A stretch of DNA of 64,000 nt from Rutidosis leptorrhynchoides (taxonomy: Eukaryota > Streptophyta > Magnoliopsida > Asterales > Asteraceae): contig NC_092333.1 in the NCBI RefSeq assembly GCF_046630445.1, positions 311,951,001-312,015,000 of the forward strand, written 5' to 3'. The notes under the pieces are model-generated. The model was not told where the DNA came from. It worked only from the letters and a program-made list of their open reading frames with translations, and did not search any database. Each line of letters opens with the position of its first letter. Position 1 is the first letter of the stretch. Shown one piece after another: positions 19,961 to 30,872 of this stretch. Made by a program: the position numbers and the translations under genes.

Positions 19961-21583
19961 CCATGTGCACGTGTTGGATAGTGTTTATCATTTGATGACT
20001 AACACTATTGTGTATGGTTAACCATATTTTTGTGTGTTTGTTTTGTAGCATATTATATTGTGTTTATATGCATTTGTAATGCCAGCTTGTATGCGAATTT
20101 GTGTAAGTATGCGGATGCTTTGCTAGCTTGTATGCGGATTATGTCTATTTGTGCAAGGAAGCAGGTTATGTATGTATGCATATAAGTATTTCATTCATTA
20201 AGCATTAGCTTACCCCTCTCGTTGTTTACCATTTTATAGGTACTCGTGGGACGTATTAGTGGATTCTAATAGTTCGACTAGCATGCTAGGGGCTTTCTTG
20301 AGCTTGAAGGATTTGGCTCTTGGATATTTGACTTCGATTATGGATGGATAGTCCCCGGGATCATGCTCATGGTATCTGGTTGGGATGTTGAGTCTTAATC
20401 CATATGTTGTGTAATTGGGTCGAAATTGTATCTCGGTCATATAATGGGTAGTGTAAACTAGATTATGGACGTAATCATTTTAACTTGTTTAAAATTGTCA
20501 GATTTCACACATTAAAAGTGTTTTTTGTTTGGTACATAATAAACTTTGAAATTGGTGGAAAACTGGTCTGGGGGAGGTGTGCGCCGCACACATGCAAAAA
20601 AAATTAGAACAACAGCTGGGATGGCATGGTGCACGCCGTGAAGCGATCCGTCCTAATCCATCCGGATGAAGTCCATATCGATTATAAACGATTCACAACA
20701 GTTGATTACATCACGAGGTACTTGACCTCTATATGATACATTTTACAAACATTGCATTCGTTTTTGAAAAGACAATCTTTCATTACATCGAAAGTTGACG
20801 GCAGACATACCATTTCATAATATATCCAACTATAATTGACTTAATAATAATCTTGATGAACTCAACGACTCGAATGCAACGTCTTTTGAAATATGCCATG
20901 AATGACTCCAAGTAATATTTCTAGAATGAGCAAATGCACAGCGGAAGATTTCTTTCGTACCTGAGAATAAACATGCTTTAAAGTGTCAACCAAAAGGTTG
21001 GTGAGTTCATTAGTTTAACATAAATAATCATTTTCATCATTTTAATAGACCACAAGATTTTCATTTTCAGTTCTTATAAATATACGTCCCATGCATAGAG
21101 ACAAAAATATCATTCATATGGATTGAACACCTGGTAACCGACATTAACAAGATGCATATAAGAATATCCCCTATCATTCCGGGAAATCCTTCGGACATGA
21201 GAAAAACAACATCGAAGTACTAAAGCATCCGGTACTTTGGATGGGGTTCGTCGGGCCCATAGATCTATCTTTAGGATTCGCGTCAATTAGTAGATCGGTT
21301 TACTAATTCTTAGGTTACCAAGCAAAAAGGGGCATATTTGGCTTCGATCATTCACACATATAATGTAGTTTCAATTACTTGTGTCTATTTCGTAAAACAG
21401 TTATAAAAATTGCGCATGTATTCTCAGCCCAAAAATATAAAGGGTAAAAAGGCAAATGAAACTCACCTAATGTATTTTGTAGTAAAAATACATATGACTA
21501 TATTGAACAATGCATGGTTGGCCTCGGATTCACGAGCCTATATCATTTGTATACATATTAATACATATCCTAGTAGTTGAACG

Positions 21584-21584
<1 letters not shown>

Positions 21585-21657
<73 letters not shown>

Positions 21658-21669
21658 ATATATATATAA
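21585..21669. repeat. (AT)n microsatellite
   Basis: Nearly continuous AT with one phase slip. Confidence 0.95.
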
Positions 21670-21779
21670 TTATTACTGATATAATTTTTATATTAGTAAC
21701 TTATACATTTCGTTATTAATATATGTTCATTTATGTATATATATAAATATAAATTTTTGTTACATTATATGTATTAAAT

Positions 21780-21783
<4 letters not shown>

Positions 21784-21874
<91 letters not shown>
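21784..21874. repeat. (AT)n microsatellite
   Basis: Uninterrupted AT. The matching site in the right LTR copy (near 60272) has only about 16 bases, so this block expanded. Confidence 0.95.
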
Positions 21875-21876
<2 letters not shown>

Positions 21877-22416
21877 CATTTGTTTGTTAAAATAGTATTT
21901 ATAATAATACTAAAATAATATTAGTAGTGATTAAAATATAATAGTGATAATAATATTAATGACTCTATTAATCATAATATAAATGTTAGTTTTAATAATA
22001 CATCTTATGATAACGATAATAACAGTAATTTTTAAATTTGAAAAGTTTATTTATAATGATAATGAAAATAATAATTTTATACTAATACATAGTAGTTAAT
22101 AATAATAATTATTATAGCAATTTCATTATTTGTGATAATATTAATAACAATACTTATGTTAATCATAATCAAAATTTTCATGTTAAGTTTCTACACTAAT
22201 AACTAAGGCTTCTATAACATCAATTTGTAATTTTAACCATAATAATAATAGTAATACTTATTTTAATAATAATCATTCTAATAATAATATTTAGTGATAT
22301 AATGATAATAATAATACTAGTAACTATAGTAATAATTTTATTAATAACGATAATAATAATTATAATAATAATGTTAATAACTAATAATAATGAATATAGT
22401 AATAATAATAACAATC

Positions 22417-22514
<98 letters not shown>
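22417..22514. repeat. (AAT)n microsatellite
   Basis: About 32 AAT units; the asparagine-rich and isoleucine-rich frames through it are artefacts. Confidence 0.95.
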
Positions 22515-22515
<1 letters not shown>

Positions 22516-22572
22516 TTAATATTAATAATAATAAGATAAATAAGATAGACTACCTTCAAGGAAAAATAGGCC

Positions 22573-22656
22573 TAAAAAGAATACTGCCTCATCTGGGAGT
22601 CGAACCCAAGACCACTCGCCAACCCGACATCCATATAAACCATTGAGCTGCTGCCG
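22573..22656 (-). ncRNA. tRNA-like module inside family-B LTR (copy 2)
   Basis: On the minus strand: an A-box-like agctcaatggtttatatgg, then B box GGTTCGACTCC, then a TTTTT run shortly after. It is LTR-sense, as in the other copies. No acceptor-stem pairing is seen. Confidence 0.45.
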
Positions 22657-24690
22657 AATTTCTGATTAATCTCCACAATTAATTCTATATAACCCATTTA
22701 TATTCTTGTTCATATTCTTCATCTTCTTCCATAAATCAAAACAATTCAATCCGAATTCAACACAAATTACAAATTAGTTTTAAGTTTTATTATCAACTTA
22801 GAACCATATAATTGTGATACATTGGATTGAGAAGAAAAAAAAAATTAAAAGGCCAAGAGCCTTCTGCTGCTGCCGTCGCTTGTTGGGGAAGAAAAAAAAT
22901 GATTTCAATTTAGAACGCGTTTTAGACAAAAGTTATAACACGAATTGTGTTTCAATTTACTCCTAGAAACTTTATCAATAGCCAATTTAACTGGAAACCT
23001 CAAAACAATTTCGAATTTAATGATGAACAAAACTTTGACTTTTTAAAATCAAAAGTTTGACTCGCAAATTCGTTCTTGATAAAAAGAATTGAGATTTGCA
23101 ACTTCACAGATAGTTTAAACTGAAGATTTAGAACATGATTACATTAATACATTTTTGATTTTCGTTGGAAATCGAATTTTGAGAAAAAAAAGAATGCGTA
23201 CAGAGGTATCTGTTTTCTTTTTCCCTAAATTTTTGGTCTTTCATTGTTAATTGCAGTAGCGAATTATATAAGGTAATTGATTGAGTGATGTTGTAACAAA
23301 ATTTGTTCACAATGGTTTGTCTTTGATAAGTGATTACGACAGGGAACAAACTGTAAACAGAAAAATAAATAAAAAAATAAAAAGAAGAAAATAATTGTTA
23401 ATAGAATTTGATGGGTGCTGTCTTGTAGTGATTGGAAGTCAACCAGATTCAATCTATAGCAGGAATTGGAGAAAAAACGAGTTTAAATTAGGTAGTGATG
23501 GGAAACTGGGTTGGATTCCTATATGTACAATTTTTTTTTTATACTAATAATAAATATATTAATAATAATGATACTTATTAATAATAATTGTATTAATAAT
23601 AATAATAATTAATAATAATATCATCAACAATGATAATAATAATTCTTAAAAACTATATCACTAATGATAATACTAATAAATTGTATTATGTTTATAATAA
23701 TCTTTATATTATTAATAATGATTTTAATGATAATGGTAAATATAAAAATAACAATAATAAGAATATTAACAATAACTAAAATCATAAATTTTACTACTAT
23801 ATAATAATAATACAGATATTAATATTTATACTAATTATACCAAGGTAATATTAATTTAATAACTATCTCTTAATTTGTTTAAATAACCATCGAATGTTGC
23901 AATCGTTTACTAAATGAATTCGAAAACCAAATATATATATACCTTCAATATACTTTACATATATATATATATTTTAAATACTAATTATATTTTTAAACAA
24001 ATAAATTTATTATTACAATATATTTACAAATCATATTCATATACACATAAATGTTCGTGAATCGTCGAGCACGGTCAAAGGGTAAGATAAATACATGAAC
24101 CAAGTTCAAAAGTTTTTGAGATTCAATTTAACAAACTTTGCTTATCGTGTCAGAAACATATAAAGATTAAGTTTAAATTTGGTTGAAAATTTCCGGGTCG
24201 TCACAGTACCTACCCGTTAAAGAAATTTCGTCCCGAAATCTGAGTGAGGTGGTCATGGCTAACAATATAAATGTTTTCATGACGATTATGAGCTGATAAA
24301 TAGAGTTTTATTACTGTTGAGTAATATGGATAATATAATTCAATTACTCGAAGAGTACGAGTGAAGTTATCACAAAAGAGTGAAATAACGAAGTAAAGAT
24401 TTGTCTTAGCTTTTGACGTAGCCAGGTTGAATTTAGAAAATAATATTCGTCCTATCTTTTGACATTGTCTCGGTTGAATTCTGGAATTCAAGGGATTAAA
24501 GAAAATCTTCAAAATCTATAAGATCTGATTCTTCGAAATTTAAGGGAATTAGGATCTCTTTAATTAAATACGGTGATCTGCATCGATTACTCTGTCTGAT
24601 ATTTCCACTATAAATTAAGCTCTTCCGTTCCATTATTCTCACCATTGCTATACTTTCTTTCTTAGTTCATACATCCAAAAGATTGTGAAA

Positions 24691-24864
24691 ATGCTTAATC
24701 CAGTTCTAATCCTTGATATTTTTCTAATTATCATTTCTGTCATCCTTTTTTTCAATCTTCCATCAGAAGAATTTGTTTACTTCTACAATTACCTTGGGGT
24801 GATACTATTCTTAATTATACCGTGTCTTTATGTTGCTATTCGTATTAATATCTACGGTTTATAA
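24691..24864 (+). CDS. Small antisense hydrophobic ORF, 57 aa (second copy)
   Basis: Same length and no indels relative to 446-619. Begins MLNPVLILDIFL; hydrophobic at residues 4-22 and 34-50. Antisense to its element. About 10 residues differ between copies. Function unknown; it may not be expressed. Confidence 0.25.
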   Translation: MLNPVLILDIFLIIISVILFFNLPSEEFVYFYNYLGVILFLIIPCLYVAIRINIYGL

Positions 24865-26650
24865 CTTCCGTGTTGTTATTGGGCTTTATATTTTCTCTTA
24901 TATTTTGGAGCTCTTTCCCTTTTTATTCTCTTTTCGACCTCTAGTGAAGCGAGTAACGGTCTAGAATTCGTAAGTATGGAGTTTCGAATGAACTTAACGT
25001 TCTAAACAAGAAGGAACGTATTAGCACGATTTGATTTGTCAAATTACCAGAATCACTGAAAATAGAACTATCAAGAATATGTTTTCTTGATATGTTCAGA
25101 AGTTAAGCAGAATGAAAGAGTTATGTAACATGGCACATGATGACGTTATGATCTGTGAATCATCACATTTCATTAGAAACTCAGCATGACTTACTGTAAT
25201 ATAATCACGTTGATCAAGTGTCATTATATTATACTAACTCATGCATCAGTTCCCAACATTACTTCAATAACATTCATATTTTAAGCTCGAAAGTTTACAG
25301 AATATAGAAACTAACAGTTTCTATATGATGTAACACTGATATCACGAAGAGACTAATGATTTCAGATAAGAATAGTTATAAAAATATCTTCAGAAATATG
25401 AAGGATATTTATAATGAAAGATACGATGATATCTTGGAATTTCTAATACCGAAGGATGGTGAAGAAAATTTTCCGCAAGATTTTTGACTTTGGAGCAAGA
25501 TATTCTCTAAAGATTTCAACGGATCCAGAATTACCTGAATTCTTTCAATATAGGGTATGGTCCTTGTATTTGTCCTTGATTTCCTTCGTGGTTAGCTCAA
25601 TCCGTTTTCCTGTTTCAACTTTTCTGAGCTTTTCCAACGTATCCTTCTTTATCATTAAACTTTTGACTGTTAAGGTCGTTTACAGTTTTTGCTGCTTCAT
25701 TCAGCTTTTTCAAACTTTGAAGTATTGATTCGTAGACTGTGTGCTTTTCAGAATTTCAGAATAAAAGATCATAGTTCTAAGAAATAAATTTTATATGGAT
25801 ACATATAACTGTTGATGTGGAAACGTTGCGAGACTCACAATACAGATTTGCTGATTCCCGGTAATTGGTATGGCAATTCTTTTTACAAGATGCGGATGAG
25901 TACATGATGAGACTTCAATAGATAAATATAGTGATTTGTCGGAGAGATTTAAGCCAAGGAGCAACGAGGTTGCTGGTACATCTGTTGGTAATATGGTGGA
26001 ATATAAAAGGTTCCCCGGTAACAATAAAAGAGCACGCATATATATCAAGATTATAATAAGATTGTTTTCGAACGAAAAGTCGAAGTTGATTTGTTGGAGC
26101 TGTGACGAAATTAGCTATCTCGAACAGGAGTTGCAAGATTATTTTCGGTAATAATAACGCCAAAGAAGCTAGCACAGATACGTGTTAAACGTTTACTCAG
26201 GTTTCGAGTATTTTCAGGTGCATGACTATATGCATCAATCTTTTCTTCTGTAGATGAAATGCAATTGGTTCATCCTCTCAATTAAGATGTTTTCAAGAAT
26301 CATGAAAGGTTTGAACGCAGATTGTAATCGTCATGATACAAATGAGGTTTAAGATGAAATCAAGTGGCAACTTGAAGAATTGTTTAGTTTCATATATTAT
26401 AATCAATATTTAATTCATTTTAATTGTCCAATGTTTTTAGTCCACAGTCGATAGTCCACAGCTGACAGTCCAATAATTCATATATAGTTTAATATATAAT
26501 ATTCGAATTGATTACTACGTATCGTGACCCGTGTACATGTCTCAGACTCGATCACAACTCAAAGTATATATATTATTATAGAATCAACCTCAACCCTGTA
26601 TAGAGAACTCGATCATTACTGCATATAGAGTCTCTATGGTTATTCCAAAT

Positions 26651-26674
26651 AATATATATATATCTATATATATA

Positions 26675-26737
<63 letters not shown>
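26651..26737. repeat. (TA)n microsatellite
   Basis: AT repeat with three tatcta interruptions at the left end. Confidence 0.95.
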
Positions 26738-26740
<3 letters not shown>

Positions 26741-26779
26741 TCGATATGATATGTCAAAACCTTGTATACGTGTCCCGAT

Positions 26780-26935
26780 ATTTAAAGTGGGTAAAATAAA
26801 TACAGAAATTAAATGACGATAATTAAAATGCATAAAGTAAATAACAGAAATTAAATGACGATAAATAAAATTGCGATAATTAAATTGCGATAAATAAACT
26901 GCGATAAATAAAATGTAATCAGTTAGCTAGGAACA
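26780..26935. repeat. Short AT-rich interspersed repeats
   Basis: Repeated gcgataaataaa and agaaattaaatgacgata units with small variations. Confidence 0.6.
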
Positions 26936-26962
26936 GTTAGCTAGGATTTTGTTAGCGTGGAT

Positions 26963-27454
26963 TGATCATATACATAGCATTGTATATGTATATTTTATTT
27001 TCTAAAAAGCTAAGGACAGAACTACGCGGATTATAAGGCACAGTTATGCAATATTCGCTGAAAATAAATACTGCGGTTATGTATTCGCTGAAATGCCAAA
27101 CTGCGGTTTGATCCGCTGACTTTCCGCGGAGAGCCGAGCATCTCGCAAACCGCGGATATCACGGATACTATAAATAGGGAGCTTGGCCTCTCATTTATTG
27201 GTTGTTGATTCTCTGCCATTTGCCCAAGCCTTTGTAGATTTCACTTGTGACTTTGCCCAAGGACTTCTTACATTGAGTTAAGGTGAATCATGCTAATCGA
27301 TAACGAAGACCGGGTCGGGGTGGTTGATCACTTGATAGTTAAAGTGAAAAACGATCATCGGGGCCTAAAATAATCATCGAACATCCCATCCTCCATTATA
27401 ATCTTATTGCACTCAATCCGTAATTAAGCAACATCATTAATTAAGGATTGATCA
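26963..27454 (+). repeat. Tat-2 5' LTR (492 bp)
   Basis: TGATCATATAC...GGATTGATCA; TATA box tataaata at 27169-27176, preceded by ccgcgg palindromes. Same family as the Tat-1 LTR and the same length. Confidence 0.9.
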
Positions 27455-27456
27455 AT

Positions 27457-27473
27457 TGGCGCCTTCCGTGGGA
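27457..27473 (+). other. Tat-2 primer-binding site
   Basis: tggcgccttccgtggga, two bases after the LTR. The first seven bases match the complement of the tRNA-Asp 3' end (TGGCGCC); the rest matches poorly, so the primer tRNA is uncertain. Confidence 0.5.
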
Positions 27474-27617
27474 CACGTTTTACAAATTAAACTGAAAATT
27501 TTTTGTTTTACGCCGATTAAACAATTAATTCAACGGTTTAATTTCAAATCGTGTTTTTGTTGTGATGATTTGCAGGTGTTTTTTCCAATACGCAAATTGT
27601 TAATCTGCTTAACAATC

Positions 27618-29243
27618 ATGACGTCGAATGCAAACCAAACTGGCGTCTCTGCGAATGCTGATGCATTGCCTGGCGATTCGCAGAACGTTATCGTATTTCC
27701 AATACAAACAGATGCAAGTGTTACTGCAGGAAAATCGGTTCAGGAAACGAATGCTAAAAAATCTAATGCAAACAATGCTAACGATTCGCAGCCTGAAGCT
27801 GCCGCTGAAAAAATGATCGCACGCAGAACGTTATTGCAAAATCGCAAAGAATCAATCGCTGAAGGAAAGCGAGCGAAAATCTTATCGGGAAAATCCAGTT
27901 TACGCACTGAGAAAATTGTTAATACTGCTATTGAGCAAGCCAAAAGAGACGCTAAGCATAATTGTGAATCTCGCATACCGCGCACATACTTATGGCCATT
28001 AAGTGGTTCAGGATCACAAAGTGATCGGTTGGTTCTTGAGCACAATGACAGCGATAGTGATAACGCGGATTATCAAATCCACGCGCGCTCCGCACACAAG
28101 TCCAGATTCGCGAAAGCGCCAAGGCAGGAAGATGAATTTTCTGATGACTCAGACAGCGCAGAAGAGTTTGTTAAAAATCCATACGTCAAGCGAAAGCGAC
28201 CACCAACACCTTTCCCTCGCTATGGGGAGGAAGGTGAAGCGTCTGAAGCTGCGCGCAGAGAAAACGCCCAAAATTTTTTAGCGGATGCTTTCAGAAGCAT
28301 TGCGCCGAAATCAATGCAGCATAAGTTCGATCAGCCAAATTTTCTGCAAGATATGCTTACCAAATTCTGTGCGGATAACACAGACATTCGCGCAAAAAAG
28401 ACAACAGAAATTACCACTGCTGCAGATAAATTTGTCCATCACATTTCTGACTATCCAATAGTTTCTCCGCCGATTGTGCCGGCGACGTTGGGAGTTTACT
28501 CAGGCCTCACTGATCCCTTGGATTTTCTGCAACGCTTTGAGGGCGTCGTAAGCACTTACAACTGGGATGAACCAGCCGCATGTAGAGTGTTTCCTATGGC
28601 CTTGCAGGGGTCAGCAAGGGAATGGTTTCACAGCTTGCCATCTCGCAGTATCGTTGGCTTTGTGGATCTGCGAGAAAAGTTTTTGCTGCAGTTTCAAAAT
28701 TTATTACCGCAGAAAAAGACACATATAGAGTGTTACAATATTAAACAAGGCAACAAGGAGACTCTAAGTGCGCTACTTACGCGGTATATTTATGAGTGCC
28801 AGAAAATTCCGCGGTTGAATGAAGATCAGAAAATTTCTGGTTTCTTGCATGCTATCAACCCACAGCGACACCCTACGCTTGTGCGGCGATTAAGAAGAGA
28901 TGTCCTGCAGACATTCGCAAAAGTGCAACAGGAAACTTATGATTATATTCGCGGAGGAGAAGATATCAGTATTACCCCTGCATGTGGCTGGGGTAGAGAT
29001 AAAAGTTGGCGAGATGACAATGGCTCTTTCAGAGATAGTAACAGCGATAGCTATCGCGGTCCAGGCTTTTCGCGAAGAAATGGTGGCGGCGGATATCAGC
29101 GTAATGACAGGTTTCAAGGTCAGAACGATAACCATTCATATGGCCGTAATAACCGCTATTCTACGCGCAAGTGGAATAATGAGTCATTCAATATCATTCA
29201 GATGCTAACAAAAATGCCCAAAGAAATCTTACTGCAAGAGTGA
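27618..29243 (+). CDS. Tat-2 gag
   Basis: From the ATG at 27618 it encodes 541 residues. The N-terminal half is polar and charged. The retrotransposon gag (capsid) domain lies at about residues 290-450, with PLDFLQRFEGVV, CRVFPMALQGSAREWF and LPQKKTHIE. A Gly/Arg/Asn-rich, RNA-binding-like tail follows. The frame also stays open upstream to 27456, but the first ATG after the leader is a better start. It ends at a TGA (29241-29243); the same frame continues beyond it into a zinc-finger-like segment and protease, so the TGA is either a single decay mutation or a readthrough site. Gag forms the cytoplasmic particle that packages element RNA. Confidence 0.85.
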   Translation: MTSNANQTGVSANADALPGDSQNVIVFPIQTDASVTAGKSVQETNAKKSNANNANDSQPEAAAEKMIARRTLLQNRKESIAEGKRAKILSGKSSLRTEKIVNTAIEQAKRDAKHNCESRIPRTYLWPLSGSGSQSDRLVLEHNDSDSDNADYQIHARSAHKSRFAKAPRQEDEFSDDSDSAEEFVKNPYVKRKRPPTPFPRYGEEGEASEAARRENAQNFLADAFRSIAPKSMQHKFDQPNFLQDMLTKFCADNTDIRAKKTTEITTAADKFVHHISDYPIVSPPIVPATLGVYSGLTDPLDFLQRFEGVVSTYNWDEPAACRVFPMALQGSAREWFHSLPSRSIVGFVDLREKFLLQFQNLLPQKKTHIECYNIKQGNKETLSALLTRYIYECQKIPRLNEDQKISGFLHAINPQRHPTLVRRLRRDVLQTFAKVQQETYDYIRGGEDISITPACGWGRDKSWRDDNGSFRDSNSDSYRGPGFSRRNGGGGYQRNDRFQGQNDNHSYGRNNRYSTRKWNNESFNIIQMLTKMPKEILLQE

Positions 29244-30152
29244 GTTGCTAAGTCTTTCCCTGATCCGCAGCCATTGGGAGAAAACAGCAGGCGTGACAGA
29301 TCAAAGTTTTGTGTCTTTCACGATGATTATGGTCATGACACCAATCGCTGCAGAGATTTAGCGGAATTTATTGCGGAAGCGTATGAACAGGGTAAGTTGG
29401 ACCATTTGTTAGCGCAGAACTCATCCAGCACTGCGAATGCGATCATTATGCCAGCTGAAGCTAATGGTTCGAGTGCCCCAAACGCGGTTGAGCGGAAAGC
29501 TCCTGCGGTGAAAAATTTGGGAGTACGGATGGTAAATAAGAAAGAAAATCAGTGCGGGGTACAAGTGATTAATGTGGTGGAAGTGCACGGTGAAATGTCA
29601 GTGCTGCAAATTTCGGCACAAATTGTTAGCTGGAAATGTCCTTCTATTACATTTTCCTCAGCGCGTTTGAATGCGGATGTTGATAAGCCCGTGGTTATTT
29701 CATGTCGTGTTGCTAATACCGGCATTATAATCATGAAGGTACATGTTGACACTGGTAGCAGTGTAGATATCATGTACGAGCAATGTTTTCTCAAGCTGCC
29801 CGCACAAATTCAGGCTTTGATGAAACCTACTGGTTTTTCGGGAGAATCATCATGGCCTGTTGGCCAATTGGAATTACAAATGGAATTGGTTGATGATAGG
29901 GATGAGTCGCTAAGGCGTCAAGCCTTATTGAATTTGTACATTATGCGGAATCAATCGCGGTTCAATATGATACTTGGCCGCACAGCTTTGCGTATGTTTG
30001 GCGCTATACCATCTACAATACATGGTATGCTAAAGTTTTCTGCTAATAAGGGTATTGGCACGATGACTTCTGCGAAAATGGAGCCTTCATGTGCTATGGT
30101 TATGACAAGTGCGGATATGTGTGTTGAAGGGCATTCAGTTAACCCTGCTTAG
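29244..30152 (+). CDS. Tat-2 zinc-finger-like segment and aspartic protease
   Basis: In frame with gag after its TGA. It begins VAKSF, with a Cys/His cluster (CVFHDDYGHDTNRC) near 29308, then a retroviral-type protease with the catalytic VDTGSSVDIMYE and the later ILGRTALRMFG flap and strand region. It would cut the polyprotein. There is no ATG right after the stop, so it would need readthrough. It ends at 30152, where RT should begin; the missing RT to integrase is a deletion, not frame decay. Confidence 0.85.
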   Translation, partial: VAKSFPDPQPLGENSRRDRSKFCVFHDDYGHDTNRCRDLAEFIAEAYEQGKLDHLLAQNSSSTANAIIMPAEANGSSAPNAVERKAPAVKNLGVRMVNKKENQCGVQVINVVEVHGEMSVLQISAQIVSWKCPSITFSSARLNADVDKPVVISCRVANTGIIIMKVHVDTGSSVDIMYEQCFLKLPAQIQALMKPTGFSGESSWPVGQLELQMELVDDRDESLRRQALLNLYIMRNQSRFNMILGRTALRMFGAIPSTIHGMLKFSANKGIGTMTSAKMEPSCAMVMTSADMCVEGHSVNPA

Positions 30153-30872
30153 TGCGAAAATGATTAACAAAATATTGTATTGAAATTCCATTAATTCGAG
30201 ACATGTTATGTTCATGATTTGAATAATGTAATGCGAATTAATAAAGAATAAAGCGAAGTTAATTTCAGTGTTAGTACTTGTTTCTTTAAACAGCGAAAAC
30301 ACTGCGTGTGGCCACGCGTAGTGTTTATTTCGCAGAATACAATTACTTATCTTTTTGAAACACTAAGTTAATGTTTGCTCTGCGGATGCTTTAATTAAGG
30401 TGGCATTGTTTTCGCTAAACATGACCTGCTTAAAATAATATATCAATACATAACTGTATTGCGAAATACTTTGCAGAAAAGCCAAGTGATGAAATTGCCC
30501 ACTTATGTTAATAAAAATTGCGAAAGGATAAATTTTCCTAAGTGTTTGATCTTGCCAACACTTAGATGCTTCGCAATGCTAGATTTTACCTAAGGATCGT
30601 TTTGTCAGACTTAGAAGATTCATAATGTTAAAAGATTGTTTCGCACAAAGTACGCTTTGTTATGTGCACAATAACGAATGCGGAAATTGCAATGGACAAG
30701 TCTGAATTATGAATAATTAAAGTAAAAGCGCTATATAAATAAAAGAAGTTGCAACTGCGAATGATAAATAAAGTGCGAATAATGTTATATTAACAAAGCG
30801 AACAAGTCGCAGATAGTTACAAAAAAGCAATTCATAAATTGCAAGCATACATTAAAATAAACCAACTATAAA
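30153..30872. other. Tat-2 spacer between protease and antisense gene
   Basis: Noncoding, with blocks shared with the Tat-1 spacer (gatgaaattgcccactta, gatgcttcgcaatgct). A near-perfect palindrome (aaacactgcgtgtggcc continuing to cgtagtgttt) at 30297-30326 could form a hairpin where the two convergent genes end. Confidence 0.55.

Larger units (their letters stand above)
18874..20638. repeat. Unclassified repeat-rich DNA, possibly a truncated LTR
   Basis: No credible protein in either direction. A tgttggatgttaatcactag string near 18911 could be an LTR start; AT and ATCT microsatellites follow (19006-19094), then a hairpin-rich tandem array (19684-19960). GC-rich ggtgtgcgccgcacac near 20576 resembles plant LTR sequence. 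It is cut at 20638 by the family-B element. Confidence 0.4.
20639..24205 (-). repeat. Family-B 3' LTR (left), minus orientation
   Basis: On the plus strand it runs from tgaagcgatccgtcctaatcc to ttccgggtcgtcaca, i.e. TGTGACGACCC...GGATCGCTTCA read on the minus strand. It holds AT microsatellites (21585-21669, 21784-21874), an AAT block (22417-22514), and a tRNA-like module (22573-22656). Confidence 0.85.
24206..26962 (-). mobile_element. Family-B interior, 3' part
   Basis: It starts, read inwards, with the polypurine tract (gtacctacccgtt on plus). No gag-pol. A minus-strand charged frame near 25625-25725 (KKLNEAAKTVNDLNSQKF) could be a relic of a sense protein but is short. The small antisense ORF lies at 24691-24864. 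From about 26440 the sequence resembles the Tekay LTR core (caacctcaaccctgtatag), followed by a long AT block and repeats of gcgataaataaa up to the Tat-2 insertion. Confidence 0.55.

Noticed and set aside
19734..20021. 95-aa plus-strand ORF
   Set aside because: Runs through the tandem hairpin array; Cys/His content follows the repeat unit and no domain is evident.
22302..22646. Poly-Asn ORF and opposite poly-Ile ORFs (also 60640-61088)
   Set aside because: Translations of the AAT repeat in both directions; lengths follow the repeat, not a gene.
25456..26175. Several 70-90 aa ORFs in the family-B interior
   Set aside because: Overlap each other on both strands and show no motif; not present as ORFs in the copy at 29-1059, which does not extend that far.
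26440..26760. A separate Tekay LTR insertion in the family-B interior
   Set aside because: Only a core of about 300 bp resembles the Tekay LTR; neither LTR tip nor a target duplication is visible, so it is left as family-B interior with shared ancestry or an old fragment.
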